Of a DNA stretch of 64,000 nucleotides, positions 48,094 to 59,881 are shown piece after piece. A model generated the notes under the pieces. It was not told the DNA's origin. It saw only the letters and a program-made list of their open reading frames with translations, and did no database searches. The stretch is from Mortierella sp. BCC40632 (lineage: Eukaryota; Mortierellomycota; Mortierellomycetes; Mortierellales; Mortierellaceae). Position numbers and translations under genes: made by a program. Location: NCBI GenBank assembly GCA_011634665.1, contig WAEK01000021.1:112501-176500 (forward strand). The letters run 5' to 3'. Within the stretch, counting starts at the first letter, position 1, and the number at the start of each line of letters is the position of its first letter.

Positions 48094-50859
48094 ATGATCT
48101 CTCCCATGGCCGCTGTCAAGAAAAGGCCTCTGGTCGCTGACCAAGAACCTCCTTGCCCACAGCAGCCTCGCCGTCGCCAGCTCCAGCACCCATCGAACGG
48201 TTCCACACCCAACAGTCAGTGTGCAGCTCGACTCGATCACATCTCACAGCTGCCATTTGAAATCGCTTTCCACATTCTCTCGTTAATGCCCTACCGTAGT
48301 CTGGTCGCCATGACTCGAGTTAATCACTACTGGCGGGACCTGGCCTGCCAACAGGACTATCTCCTCTGGTACAGACTTTGTCTGCGACATGGCTATATCA
48401 AGGATGGTCTCGAGAATACTCAAGCCCATGACACACCTTCCTCGCGACCCACGTCGAGCACGCACCAGCTCTCTTCTTCCTCTTCCTCTTCTCCAATACA
48501 ATCGACCCCTATGGGTAACATGGCTGGATCAGAGCCAGAAACGACGCCATCTAGGCCGTCGTCCACCCGACCCGTCCATCAAACGCATTCCCGTCCAACA
48601 ATGGACCATCTCAGGGCTCAGGCACGACGCCCAGGCCTTCAGCGAGCACTTGTACAAAGTCAGAATCGCATGAATCCCCAACCTCTCGATCCAGAGAGCG
48701 TTGCCCATAACCTCGTCCACAACAACCACACGATCCATCATGGCCACAGGACGAGTGCTCGAACCACGCCCAGATCACCCGAGACCATGGTCAGGGATGG
48801 AGGAAGTCATGCTCAGAGAGCCAGCAATCCGTCTTCGCCCATGTCTACCTCGTCTCCTACTTCCTCTGTTCCTTCCTCACCTTCCTCCTCACCACCTTCT
48901 TCCTCTACATCTGCCTCACCATCGTCTTCTTCCTCGACCTCGTTCATGTCCCCTCAAAGAGTAGATCATGCAGGACTCGAGTCTTCTTCTTTTTCTTCCT
49001 CCTTCTCCTCCTCCCCTTCTAGACAAGGAAACATTGCCCATTGGAAAGATTACTTTGAGGTCACTCGACTGTTGGAACGGGAATGGATCGAGGGTAAACC
49101 GACGGTTAAGGAATTACGAGGCCATAAAGAGGCTGTGGTTGCGGTCAAGATCTTGCCCATGATTGACAAGGTCGTGAGTGGAGATCGATTCGGGTACATG
49201 ATTATCTGGTGTCCGATCACGGGGACTTGTTTACGAACCTTTAAGCATCATAGTATGGGGGTCTCTTCATTTGTGACCCAACGCGATCTTCTTTTGAGTG
49301 GCTCATGGGTAAGTAAAAGGGGGGAAGGAGGTTAGAGAGGTTTTATCTAAGGAAGGGGTAGGTTGAGATGTGATTTGATCTCACCTAACGACTTGTTTTC
49401 TCTCTCTCTCTCTCTCTCTCTCGCTTACACATAGGATGGATCAATTGTTATCTGGCGACAACAACAAGAGCCTCCTTACATCAAACCTCTCAAGATCATT
49501 GACGTGGGTGAACAGATCATGAGTATGGATCTGACCCCCGAATTAGACCTAGCCATTGGCGCCGTCAGTGGTGTAGTCAAGATCATCTCGGTCGAGACTT
49601 TGACCCACAAGGGAGCCTTTCGTTGTCCTACACCAAGTCTCTGCACTGCCGTCTCATTGACCAATGTCAAGGTCGAGGCAACGATCGGATCAAATTATTA
49701 TGCATGGGATCGATCTTCTAAACACCAGGTCGCATTTGTGGGCGATGCTCATTTTGAACCCATCACCTGTATGCGAGTCGATGGAGTCAAACGATTGTTG
49801 GTCACGGGCTCGCAGGACAAAGTACGAGTCTTTAGTTGGGAGGCCAAGCCAATGCTTCTGAGACAATATGGTGGCCATCGCGCCAGAATCATGTGTATGA
49901 CGCTCCAAGATGATATGATCATTACGGGATCTGCTGACAAGGTAACCCCTCTATACCAATCTCTATATTTATAAGGAGAACCTGTAGATTCTGCGAGGAG
50001 GGGAATGGTCTAATCTCTACACATAACTCATCCATAACATCTCTCCCCTCTCTCCTTCCCCCCTTTTTTTTTTTTTTATCTTTTACATCTAGTCGGTCAT
50101 GATTACCTTTACAGACAGAGGAGGCATCTTTAGAGGCGAACGACACTCGCATGTAGAAGGGCTTGGCTTACCTTCTGCTCTCTCCTCTTCCTCTTCCTCC
50201 TCTTCTTCGGCCTCATTATCCTCACCCTTGCCCTCTTCCGCTTCATTACCCACTTCGACCCCTTCCTCAGTTGCTTCCACTTCTTCGATCCAACGAGGCA
50301 GTCCCGGCGAAGATGCAAGTGATGGTGCGATCGTGAATGCTGAGCCTGTCGCTTTGGCTCATCCAGCTCTTGTGAATGCGGTCGATGCCGATTGTAGCAT
50401 GGTGGTGTCAGGAGCAGACGATCGAGTAGTTCGAATCTTTGATTTTGGGTACGATCTTTGGCGACCTCCAACCCCAAGATCACCCAAACTCTGTGGACAG
50501 GCCTCATTGATCTCGGCCACGGCCCCGACATGTGTTCTGATGGCTCAACCAAGTCGTACCAGAGTGTCTGTAGGAAGTCGACGACAGACCTGGGGTACCT
50601 GTGCACTGGCGGTGTTGGAGAAGGCCCAAGCACTCTTTCTGGAACAACAACAAAGTGAAGGAGTAGAGACTGGTTTACCCGTATCAGCCAAAGTCTGGAT
50701 GAATGTGGACGAGATTTATATGCGAATGTTGGAATGGGATTTGCAGCCTGTCAGGTAATTTTTTTTTTTGTATGTGTGTATGTGTGTTGCTATTCCATTT
50801 GCATTCAAGGAAGTACCTCCCAAGAATGCTCAACGTCGCTTTTTTTCCTCTTTGTCCTC

Positions 50860-50891
<32 letters not shown>

Positions 50892-51056
50892 CTTTTTTCT
50901 TTTTCTTTCACGTTGTCTCAATACTCATGTCTTAATAGCCAAGGCTCAACGCCCAAGCACACTCTCAACCTTGCCCTCCACATGATGGCCAAATCTGATC
51001 CTCCCACGCTTCTTCTTGACAGTAGTGTCAGTCCCCACCGGTTTGCGCTCAAGTAA
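48094..51056 (+). CDS. F-box/WD40-repeat protein
   Basis: Likely substrate receptor of an SCF (Skp1-Cullin-F-box) ubiquitin ligase; the target is unknown. Exons 48094-49308, 49435-49941, 50093-50754 and 50939-51056 give 833 residues. The start is the first ATG after a CTTCATAG acceptor ending at 48077 (MISPMAAVKK); a second ATG four codons on is also possible. The F-box is at about 47-95 (LDHISQLPFEIAFHILSLMP, VNHYWRDLACQQDYLLWYRL). A Ser/Pro-rich linker spans about 110-310. WD-type blades start at about 340: LRGHKEAVVAVKILP, VSGDRFGYMIIW, LLSGSWDGSIVIW (across intron 1), VTGSQDKVRVFSW, YGGHRARIMCM with ITGSADKSVMITF (across intron 2), and VVSGADDRVVRIFDF. The last exon is a short Ser/Pro tail. 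The blades resemble Met30/Pof/FBXW-type receptors in layout, without a specific orthologue being clear. Confidence 0.93.
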
Positions 51057-51735
51057 AAAAAAAAAAAAACAAAAACAAAAACAAAAAAAAAAAAAACTCT
51101 CCCCCCCCCCTCTTCAATAGTAATAATAGTACAAAAAGGAAAACCATTGTGTCGGCTCAACCCTAATAAGGCTTCTTACTTGATGGATGCGCGTCAATGG
51201 AGTACCCTATTTTGGACTCTTTGTGAAAAACAACAACAACAAAAAAAAAAACAGCAAAGCAGCAGAACGCATAGACATACCCCCCCTCCTCCTTCTCCTC
51301 TTTTCATTTCTTTGCTCTCTGTATTTCTTTTCTTTTTTCTTTTTCTTTTTTTCTTTTTTTCTTTTTTGTTCTAGTAATCTCATGGCTTCATCATATGTGA
51401 AATAGAAAAATAAATAAATAACATAAAATATTTATAAAAATATAAAACAGTCGAGTCATCTCCAGCCAGATACTAAACTGGGACTCGGATAATGTGGTTA
51501 CTTTTTTTTTTTTTTTTTTTAAAAAAAAAGAAAAATTGGAATAAATATATATTATAATATACTGAGAACAATAGTGTATGAGAAAGAGGAGAGTGAGAAT
51601 GTGTGTAAAGATTTGTGTATGTGTGTTTGAGAGAGTGTGTGTGTATAAGTGTGTGAGAGAGAGAGAAAAGAATCAGCTCGATCCTCGATTCTCGCCTTGG
51701 AACTATTGTTCATTCTTTTTTTTTTTTTTTTTTTT
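51057..51735. other. convergent 3' spacer, AT-rich
   Basis: 680 bp between two convergent stop codons. It contains A-rich and T-rich runs and an AT-rich stretch at 51403-51450 with overlapping AATAAA/TTTATA motifs that could serve polyadenylation of the F-box transcript. No gene is supported. Confidence 0.65.
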
Positions 51736-52792
51736 TTAAAAGTCCTCCTGATAATCCATCTCCATGGTCATCCGTTCGAGCTCCCGAAGTCTTTCCAACA
51801 CTTGGCTAGAATCAGGTCGTCGTTCCAGATCCGGATGGCACATATCCTTCAACAACTGAACCACTTCGTGCTGTACCACCTCTCCATTCAAGAACCGCAT
51901 CACATTCTCACCACTTCGTCTTGGCTGTGGTTCTTCCCGTCGCGTGCTCGTCGTCGAGCATGTCGACGAAGGTCGAAGGGTCTGCTGTGCGCGGATAATG
52001 GGCGAAGACAGCGGGACAGGTGAAACAGGGGTTGTCGGTAACATGGGCGATCGCATCGCCTGATCGGGTGATGGTCCTGCCACGTGCTGGAAATGATTCA
52101 AAAGCAGCGGCGGCTGAAAATGGCCTTGTTGCTGCTGTCCCTGGTAAACAGGGCTGAGGCCGCGATGTTGGCTATCGTCTTGTGCCTCATCCGTGCTCGC
52201 GGATTGTGGTGAACTCTTGGCCGTCCCTGACGTCCATTGATCCTGGTAGACAATATGCGTGTCGATCGGCGCAGGGGCCAAGGAGGCAAGCGAAATTGGA
52301 CGTGCAGTTGAGGCAATACGGCTGTTGGCCATCTTTTCGCCATAGGATTTTGCAGGGCTCTGGACATTGACATGAGTCAATTTGGGTGAATGAGCTGCAG
52401 ATGACATAGACGACTGACGTGTGACTACAGTCACCTTGGGAACAGGACCTCGATCATGTACCCAGCCTTGATCCTCCCATAACCAGAACCCACCCTTCCG
52501 GATCCAAACAATCATCTCGAGCGTGCTCTTGAGTTTATGGAAGGGCTCCTGAGCTGTCAGGCCAATCACATAGAGCGAGACGCCCAGCGAGTAAATGTCA
52601 ATGGCAGGGCCATAGGTGGCCTCGTTGGCTAGGGAGGTCGAAGCGAACATTTCTGGAGCAGAATAGGGAGGTGTGCCCCGACCAAGTCCATCCTTGACGG
52701 AAAATCTTTGATCTCGTACCTGGCCATGCCCCTTTGGCAAAAATCGGCCTGCACCAAAGTCGGACAACTTGGCGGCGAGATTCGAATCGAGC

Positions 52793-52827
<35 letters not shown>

Positions 52828-54037
52828 ACACATCGAGAGGTTAGCACTGATGACACAGACTAGGGCAGAGTCCAATGGTCACATACCACACCCTTCCCAC
52901 CCCTCATCTGGACAAAATACCAGGATAAGGCAAAAAGAGAGAGAGAGAGAGAACGTACAAGGATGTTGTGCGGCTTGATGTCATGGTGGATCAGGCCAGC
53001 ATTATGGAGGTAATCGACAGCTTCTGCAAGTTGGATGGCCCATGTGAGCCACTGACGGAAGCCAACCTTGTCTGGATGTTGTCGGATCCAGTCCCAGATA
53101 GATCCACTCTGACAGTATTCTAGAATCAACGCCAACTCCCCTTCGGGTATCGGTGGCGCAGAAGGAGATGGTGGCGACTGATCCCGCTCCTGTGAAGGAG
53201 CTTCTACACCGTCCATGTCCAGCTGCATGCTCTCCGAGTCCGAGTTCCAGGTTAGCATGCCTTGTTTCGTCTGTCGGTCGCACAGTCCGAGATAGCCGAC
53301 AATAAATTGTCGACCAGGGTGAAGGGTCTGCTGATGAGGTGAGTGAAGCTTGGCCAAGATTTCTGCTTCGGCCAAACCAAAGGCCTGCGAGTCTGGGTCA
53401 GTATGGAGGCATTTAGCTGCACAGACGAACGAGTCTGTATCATGGTCACTCCTGTCGGATGACGTACAGGGCTGTGCGTCTTTGCTGGGACCTTGAAACA
53501 GGTCCTTGCAGGAGAGGCCCTTGACAGCTCTCCGCGCTAGCAAATATTGCCTCATTGGGGCAGATGTTGGGTGGATCAGTGCTTTGTAAACCTCAGCATG
53601 ACGCCCATGACCAAGCTCATGTTGCCTGATAGGGTCCAGACCAAGCGAGAATGAAAACTTGTTGTCCTCGGACCAGGGAAAGAGGCCTGGTCCAGTTAGT
53701 GCGACGACCTCAGGGAGCGCTAAGGTAGGGAGTTGCAATGAAGGGGTAGTTGGAGAAGTGCAAGACGAGGACGGTGAGAGCTGGGATAGGCGGACAGGCG
53801 AGAGAAGGTTTTGTGGACGATGGATGGATCCCTGGCGAGGAAGCGAGGGGGTGGAATTGTCCTGGGAGCCGGACTGCATGACGATGCTGGGCTCCAGAGC
53901 TGGTGGCGGCCGCGGCCTAGAGAGATCGTCCGTGGCGGAGGGGACGAGAGACCTGTCTGAGGTAGGAGCGAGGGACTCTATTGAGGCAACAAGAAAGCGG
54001 GACACGACAGAGAGGAAGAGCGGAGGAAAGGGAAAAG

Positions 54038-54074
<37 letters not shown>

Positions 54075-55302
54075 CGGGTTAGCTAAAAAAGCAAAAAAGA
54101 AAGGACAAAGACAAAGACAAAGACCCCAACAAAGAGTGCATGGATGGATGGATATCCGAACAGGAACATCATAGCAAGGGGAAGAAGGAGAAGAAGAAGA
54201 AAAAAAAGCTTCTTTCTCTATTTGATTGCCACGACGGTCACTCTGCCCGGATCAGTCTCCAATGGTGGTGGACTTCTCTCCTCCTCATCCTAGCCTCTCT
54301 TTTCCCTTTCTCAGGGCTCAGGTGTATTTCCCCCGCATGAAGAACGTGGACAAGGAAAAGCCTCTCGCTGGTCTGCTTTTTTCGTTTTGGCCTCTTTTTT
54401 TTTCCTCTCTCTCTCTCTCACACCTCTCTCTTTCTCCTTTTCCCCTTCTCTCCCATGCATAATGACCCAGTGCAAGGAAAGAGAGACGACCACCATCACT
54501 GTCTTGGTCCAAGCACCGGGAGGAAGAAAAAAAAAAAAAACACACACACACACGCACACACACGCACACATACAAAGGGTACAATGAATGACTAAAAGCA
54601 GAGAAAGAGAAAGAGAGAGAGAGAGAAAGAGACAAGTGAGCCTAGGAAGGTCGGCTTACCTTGGATGGAGGAGGAGCTGCTCTTGTGACGGATGATCTTG
54701 CTGCTGTAACTGCTATTGCCCGTAATGTTACCACCGTTGTGAAGACTACTGGTGTCCCACTGGTTGCGGGTGAATGGACTGCCAAGGGGTGCGTATGTGG
54801 GGGGACTAGAGGTCAGCGCTGGACCAGTAACGTCGGAACGTGCATGAGTCAGGGGTGTGCTGCCGCTCCTGGTATACAGACGCTGGTCGCCACCGCTATT
54901 GCTGTTGATACCATGGCTGACGTGGCTGCTGCTGCTTCGTGGCCGTAGGGAACCAACATTGGGCCCTGGCATTGGTGACCATGGCTGGTCAAAGATCGAG
55001 TTGCGAGACGGGGATGGTGGAGGCGAGACCAAAGGGACACCCGCGGTGGCGTTCAAGGACTTGAGAGGAGGTGGGCGCAGTGACTCTGTCTCGGGGAGAG
55101 GGGGCCTTGAGCCGCTCAAGGCAGAAGCAGGGTAGAGAGCATGAGGTTGAGGTGTGGTTGTCGGTGGTTCGTAAAAGATGGATCCTGGGCGGAATGAGGC
55201 AGACTGCTGCTGCTGTTGTTGTTGTTCCTGTTGTTGTTGTTGTTGGTGATGAATGTGGTTGATCTGGCGTGAGGATGGGATCGGACTCGAGGTAGGCGCC
55301 AT
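51736..55302 (-). CDS. serine/threonine protein kinase with long disordered N-terminus
   Basis: Exons 55302-54660, 53977-52959 and 52791-51736 join in matching phases to 905 residues. Residues 1-310 are disordered: a poly-Gln run near 20-33, then Pro/Ser-rich. The catalytic domain starts about 335. The glycine loop is ELGHGRHAEVY (with HGRH in place of the usual third Gly region). The ATP-binding Lys403 lies in VCAAKCL. LALILEYCQSGSIWDWI is the hinge. The catalytic loop is LIHHDIKPHNIL, with catalytic Asp547, Lys549 and Asn552, where the common HRD Arg is His. The DFG motif is at 565-567 (KLSDFGAGR), GTPPYSAPE at 593-601, and DIYSLGVSLYVIGL follows. Inserts break the N-lobe, about 350-400 and 455-490, and the C-lobe, about 650-850. 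The last lobe helix (DMCHPDLERRPDSSQVLERL) ends the protein. HxDIKPxN indicates Ser/Thr specificity. I cannot name the orthologue. Confidence 0.92.
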
Positions 55303-55763
55303 TTGCTAAAGTACGGACGAGCAAGGGACGGCTCTCGCAGTCTCTTGTTCTTGGCAAAGAATTTTTTTCAATGTTCTATTTTTTTTTTTTCTTCCTTCTT
55401 TGCTTTCTTTTATATTCTCCTGCGTTGCTGTTGTTGTCTTTTAATATGGATGCAGCTGAAGGTAGGGACACGCAGGATCGAGCAGGGTGAGGGGAATGGA
55501 TCAGTCAATCGGTAATGAAAAGAAGAAGAGGAAGAAATATAAGACCAGTGGAATCAGGTCAGAGAGAAAGAGAGATCAAGTAAGGAGGAAAGAGTGGACG
55601 AGGGGGGAGTGGCGTGTGGGGGAGAGTGACAAGGGGATGGGATCAGTATGAGACGAAGGGGAACGATGAGTCAGCCGTGAGTGAGTGAGTGAGAGAGTGA
55701 GTGAGTGGTAAGAGAACGAGAATGAGTGAGTGAGAATGAGTAAGCGAGTAAAAAAAAAGTGAA

Positions 55764-55799
<36 letters not shown>

Positions 55800-56559
55800 G
55801 TGAGGACATCCCTCCTCTTCTCCCCAAGGTCAAAAGAGTTCACTGACAGGTGGGACTGCTTCGGCGCTACGGCAAATGACGGTGATGCCGGGGCTGGGAC
55901 GGGACCACTCGGAGCCGGTGTGCGTGGGGGGGAAGAGAATGAGAGGACAATGGGCGTTCAAGAGCAGAGATCTCTGTCATCGCACGCCCCCCTCTCTCAC
56001 TCGCTCTCTCCCACTCCCCCATTAGGATTGCACCGAACATTGGGACTCACGGACAGGGTCTGCGGACGGGCCGAAAATTCAGTGACCGACAGAGAGCGAA
56101 AAAGAAAAAAAAAAAGAAAAAAAATCCTGCCGCCGCTCATACTTGGCTGCAGCCCCCTCCGCCTTCGACTGACTAAACTGTGACCCCACACTCATACACT
56201 CCACACATGCGCCCTCCGTACCCTGGAACTTCTTCGACAGTGACCGACCAAGAGAGGCGGAAAAAGGCAAAGACACGCATGCTTTGGTCCATCATGATCA
56301 TGCAAAAAATGAGAGATGAAGCCATCGATTATATTGTTCTCGACTTTTGACTATTTTTTTTTTTTTTGCTCTGACCCGTACGCCCAGGCCAGGTCGCTTT
56401 TTTTCATGCCCAAGAAACAAAGCTCGCTTTTCTTTGCCAGGTTTTCAGAACACGCCGCCCAATGTGGTTCGGTTCTTTCCTCCCGTCCGAGTCCAAGTAC
56501 ATGGTCGGGCTAACCTCGAACCACTCTATCGACTCTTTCCCCCTCCTCTCTCTCACACC

Positions 56560-56565
<6 letters not shown>

Positions 56566-56627
<62 letters not shown>
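56566..56627 (+). repeat. (CT)n microsatellite
   Basis: About 62 bp of CT. Confidence 0.95.
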
Positions 56628-56630
<3 letters not shown>

Positions 56631-57091
56631 CATCACCAATATGAACAGCACCCTTGGCGGATTTTCATACTTTTGATCTCTTACTCCTCTTCTCCCCGCA
56701 CGTATTTCCACTCATCAAAAGTCTGTCCAGTCTCGCTTGATAGAAAAAATCACTCCTCTCTCTCCTCCCCGTCGTGTCTCTCTTCCTCGTGCGTCTCTAC
56801 TCCAGACAGGACCCAGCTGTCGTCACTGGATCTCACCTCAGACCAACTGCAACACGACAACACGAGGCATTTCCCTCAACCCCGTCGGCCACTCACACGC
56901 CTCTCCCATCCGCCCATCATGTCTGACTACGGTAATCCAAAATGGCCATGCACGTCCTCTCTCTCTCTCTCTTTTTTTTTTAACCTTCTCTTTATGCTAG
57001 TCTTGGTGGAAGAGGGAGAGAGAGGAGGGGATTGAGAGAAGGTGCGAGAAAGAAAGAGAGAACGCAGCAATAGGACATGCGACAGCATAAA

Positions 57092-57251
57092 TTAAGACAT
57101 GTTCATGGGATACAGGTTGTAGGCTAGGTTGTTCACGCTCATGAGCTCAGGCATGTCTGCATCTGAAAGAGAGAGAGAAAGAGAAAGCCTTCTATCGCCC
57201 CAATCTCTTTTTTTTTTTTTTTTTTTTTTAATCTGCTCCCTCTTGTTTACA
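57092..57251 (-). other. possible 3'-terminal exons of an unidentified minus-strand gene
   Basis: The frame TPDFSEKSDQSV ends at a TAT|GTAAAC donor (57250). An 88-nt intron with a fine CTCTCTTTCAG acceptor joins it in phase to ADMPELMSVNNLAYNLYPMN-MS-stop. Upstream the frame runs through a CT repeat and then hits a stop without a Met. No family is recognised. It is not the C-terminus of the dimethylargininase, which is complete. Confidence 0.3.
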
Positions 57252-57717
57252 TACGCTTTGATCACTCTTTTCGGAAAAGTCCGGTGTTGGGGGAGAGTAG
57301 TGAAGAGAGAGAGAGAGAGAGAAAGAGAGAGAAAGAGAGAGAAAGAGAGAGAAGAGAGAGATAGAGGGAGAGAAAGAAGAGAGGGCATTGATGGGGTGAT
57401 TGATATTGTGGACACAAAGAGATGGATTGAGAGCAGCGGACCAACAATTTTTTAATATGGCCCTCGTCCGACATCAACTCGCCTCAAACGTGATCATTCA
57501 AAGAGAGAGAGAGAGAGAGGTTCAAAAGAAACAAGAGACAGAGAAAGGCATGAATTATAATATGAGGGAGGGAGGAGAACGTGATAAGATAAATGAAATT
57601 ATTCCCTCTAGGATCTAATCTTATCTCAATCAGTGGCTTTCGGCTTCCAAAGAGATGGTGTATGGAAATAACAATTGGTATATTCTGGAAATAACCTATC
57701 TCTCCCTTTTTTTTCTT

Positions 57718-58824
57718 TTACGCTAGCAACAATGAGCAACAGGTCAACGCTCCATCCGCAAGAATAAACTGGCTCATATCCACCTCCAACACCCTGCAAT
57801 TCTCTGATCCAGGCACGGCCTGTGCTGCTGCCTTCAAAATCTCGGCACTCTTGGGGAATCGCTTTTGGACCACAATACCCTTCAATCCTCCTTCCTCGTT
57901 AGGGAATCGCAAGATATTGGATGAGATTTGATCAGGCACTTGAACAAACTTGTACTTGGGTGCCTGTCCCTCCACTCGAGTCAATCGTTCAATCTCTTCT
58001 TGGACAAATCGACCTGGATCATCATCCGAAACTACCAATACCGTATCCACCAAGGCTGAGACAACACACTTGAGGTGCAAGGTCGAAGCCGAAGCCGAGT
58101 TTTGCAAGTCAATGGTATGGACTGGTGCAATACCATATTGCTCTGTAAAAATTTTGGACAAGAACTCGGCTCCATCCCGGTTGGTGCGTTTCGAGAGTCC
58201 CACAAAGATGTCACTACCCGTGAAAAGCACATCGCCTCCATCCAAGAGACAAGGTTCGGGCATGGAATGAATATGGAATGCTTGATCCTGTACATCTCGT
58301 CCGCCTTCTTGTTGTCGGATCGAGGCGTATGTCCCGAGTGCTTGCTTCACCCCAATGACTTCCTCGCGACGATTGGGATGACCTGGTCGAGTAATGACGG
58401 CGACATTCTCGATGATGACACAGGTATCCTCGATAAAGCAACAGTCGGCCAGTTTATCGGAACCCGTCTAGTAGGTCGCCATGACAGAGTAGGAGGAAGA
58501 ACACAAGTAAAAATGATCAACGACCGTCTTTTGACTCTGGAGCAACAGCCAGCAGGTGGAAAGGGGAAAGGGGGAAGGGGGAGAGAAGACAGAATAGGGC
58601 TTTCAAGAATGGTCAAGGAACAGGAGATAAAGTCTTACCACCGTCTGGACATTTGGTACGAATTGGCGGATTGCATCGACATAATTCTCATGCTGAGTGT
58701 GTGCAATCGACATATCAATTGGGCTGAGAGTGTTGTCATAAGACGTCAGAGCGGCTTGACTAAATGCCGCTGATAGATCACGGACAAAGGCTTGCTTGTA
58801 TGGAGGAACATTAAGATGGACCAT
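57718..58824 (-). CDS. DDAH: dimethylargininase (N(G),N(G)-dimethylarginine dimethylaminohydrolase)
   Basis: Hydrolyses asymmetric dimethylarginine or monomethylarginine to citrulline and a methylamine. Guanidino-group-modifying superfamily, cytosolic. Exons 58824-58639 and 58467-57718 join in phase 0 (GTG|GTAAGA, CTACTAG acceptor) to 311 residues, near the ~285-residue animal enzymes. Recognisable motifs: YDNTLSPIDMSIAHTQHENY near the N-terminus, DCCFIEDTCVI at 70-80 (acidic substrate-binding residues Glu75/Asp76), RPGHPNRREE, PEPCLLDGGDVLFTGSDIF at 132-149 and GLSKRTNRDGAEFL. The catalytic His193 is in LHLKC and the nucleophile Cys305 in DGALTCCSLL at the C-terminus, aligned with Cys274 of human DDAH1. 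All catalytic residues are present, so an active enzyme is expected. It lies in the minus-strand series with GAR1 and AspRS. Arginine deiminase is less likely because of the length and the LTCCS ending. Confidence 0.94.
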
Positions 58825-59881
58825 GGTAAGAATGAATAATAGGGGGACGATTTACAAAAGCGGTTGAGGGTGGTGCAAGGTGAGTCAAAGAGAGAGCGAG
58901 AGAGATGAAGAGAAAAGAAAGGGGAAGAGGGAGAGAGAAAGGGCTTTAAGTCGTTGGAAGGGTGCTGTTGATTTGACTGTTAAAGACAGAAAAGAATAAC
59001 TTGGCGTAACGAGAACAAGGCCATTTTAGGAATGTGTTTGGATGTCTGTTCCTTTCTTTCTTTTCTCTGTTGAATGATTCGATCAAGTCGACGGTGCCCC
59101 TCGTCTCCATCTAGATCCGGGACCCTATCATGAATTGGCGTCCGTCTGACAGGTTGAACGGGGTTGGCCGGGCAAGAGGTGGGTTGAGTACGACTGAGAG
59201 GCGAGATCACATTTTCTCACACAACGCCAGCAAGAACACACACAAGAAAGAGAGAAGGTTTACTCACTGGGGTCAGCAGGGTAAACATCCTCCTCTGAGC
59301 ACAAAGGAACGGGCAAATGGACCACCCGTTGTTACATGTACAAACAAGGCAGCGATGTTTTTGCGAAACCTAGTCCTCCCCCTCCTCAAAGCACGACGCC
59401 CGTTGTCCTCGGGTGGATAGGTTTACTACAACCACAAACATGCAGACCACGGTTCTCTTCTCTGCCGTTTTGGTGGAGCCCCCTACTTATGCTTTCCCAG
59501 GCTTACATACATGGAAGAAGCTACGACCCACGAGCCTGTGTTACATCTACTTTCTCGTGGGTGAGGAGAGATTTCCTCTCGACGGAGAATTTTGGTCTTC
59601 GGGCTGGATCAGGGACGTATCGTATTTGTTCTTCAAGACAGAAAAATCTCCTCATTCTCCATACTGCTGCCCTGAGAGCGAACTAGACAAAGGGGTCATT
59701 ATTTCTCACAATAGAGGGAGTTTTTTTTTCTTCTTCTTTTTGTTTTTTTTTATAAAAAAAAAAAAAAGTTTGGGCAATGAAATGAATGCTAAATACTCCT
59801 AATTTCTCTTCTCTTTCGTCTCGTCAGATCGTCTTGGTCCAATGTGCCTCTTCTTTTCTTTTTCTTTTTTTTTTTTCTTTT
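58825..59881. other. intergenic region between DDAH and GAR1
   Basis: Contains the dimethylargininase upstream region and the GAR1 3' region. A 129-codon plus-strand frame (59413-59802) lacks splice signals or recognisable similarity and is not called. Confidence 0.6.

Larger units (their letters stand above)
55303..57717. other. intergenic region with an orphan exon-like island
   Basis: Contains the upstream region of the kinase gene (GA-rich, 55560-55800), a 62-bp CT tract at 56566-56627 and, at 56919, an ATG TCT GAC TAC G followed by a good GTAATCC donor, without any convincing downstream exon. A minus-strand exon-like terminus lies at 57092-57162. No complete gene could be built. Confidence 0.6.

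Noticed and set aside
56919..56931. Start-like ATGTCTGACTACG followed by a GTAATCC donor
   Set aside because: Every downstream acceptor gives an immediate stop or no sensible protein; kept only as a note in the intergenic description.
59413..59802. 129-codon plus-strand frame
   Set aside because: It ends in a T/A-homopolymer-coded Phe/Lys run and has no family resemblance or promoter-like context.
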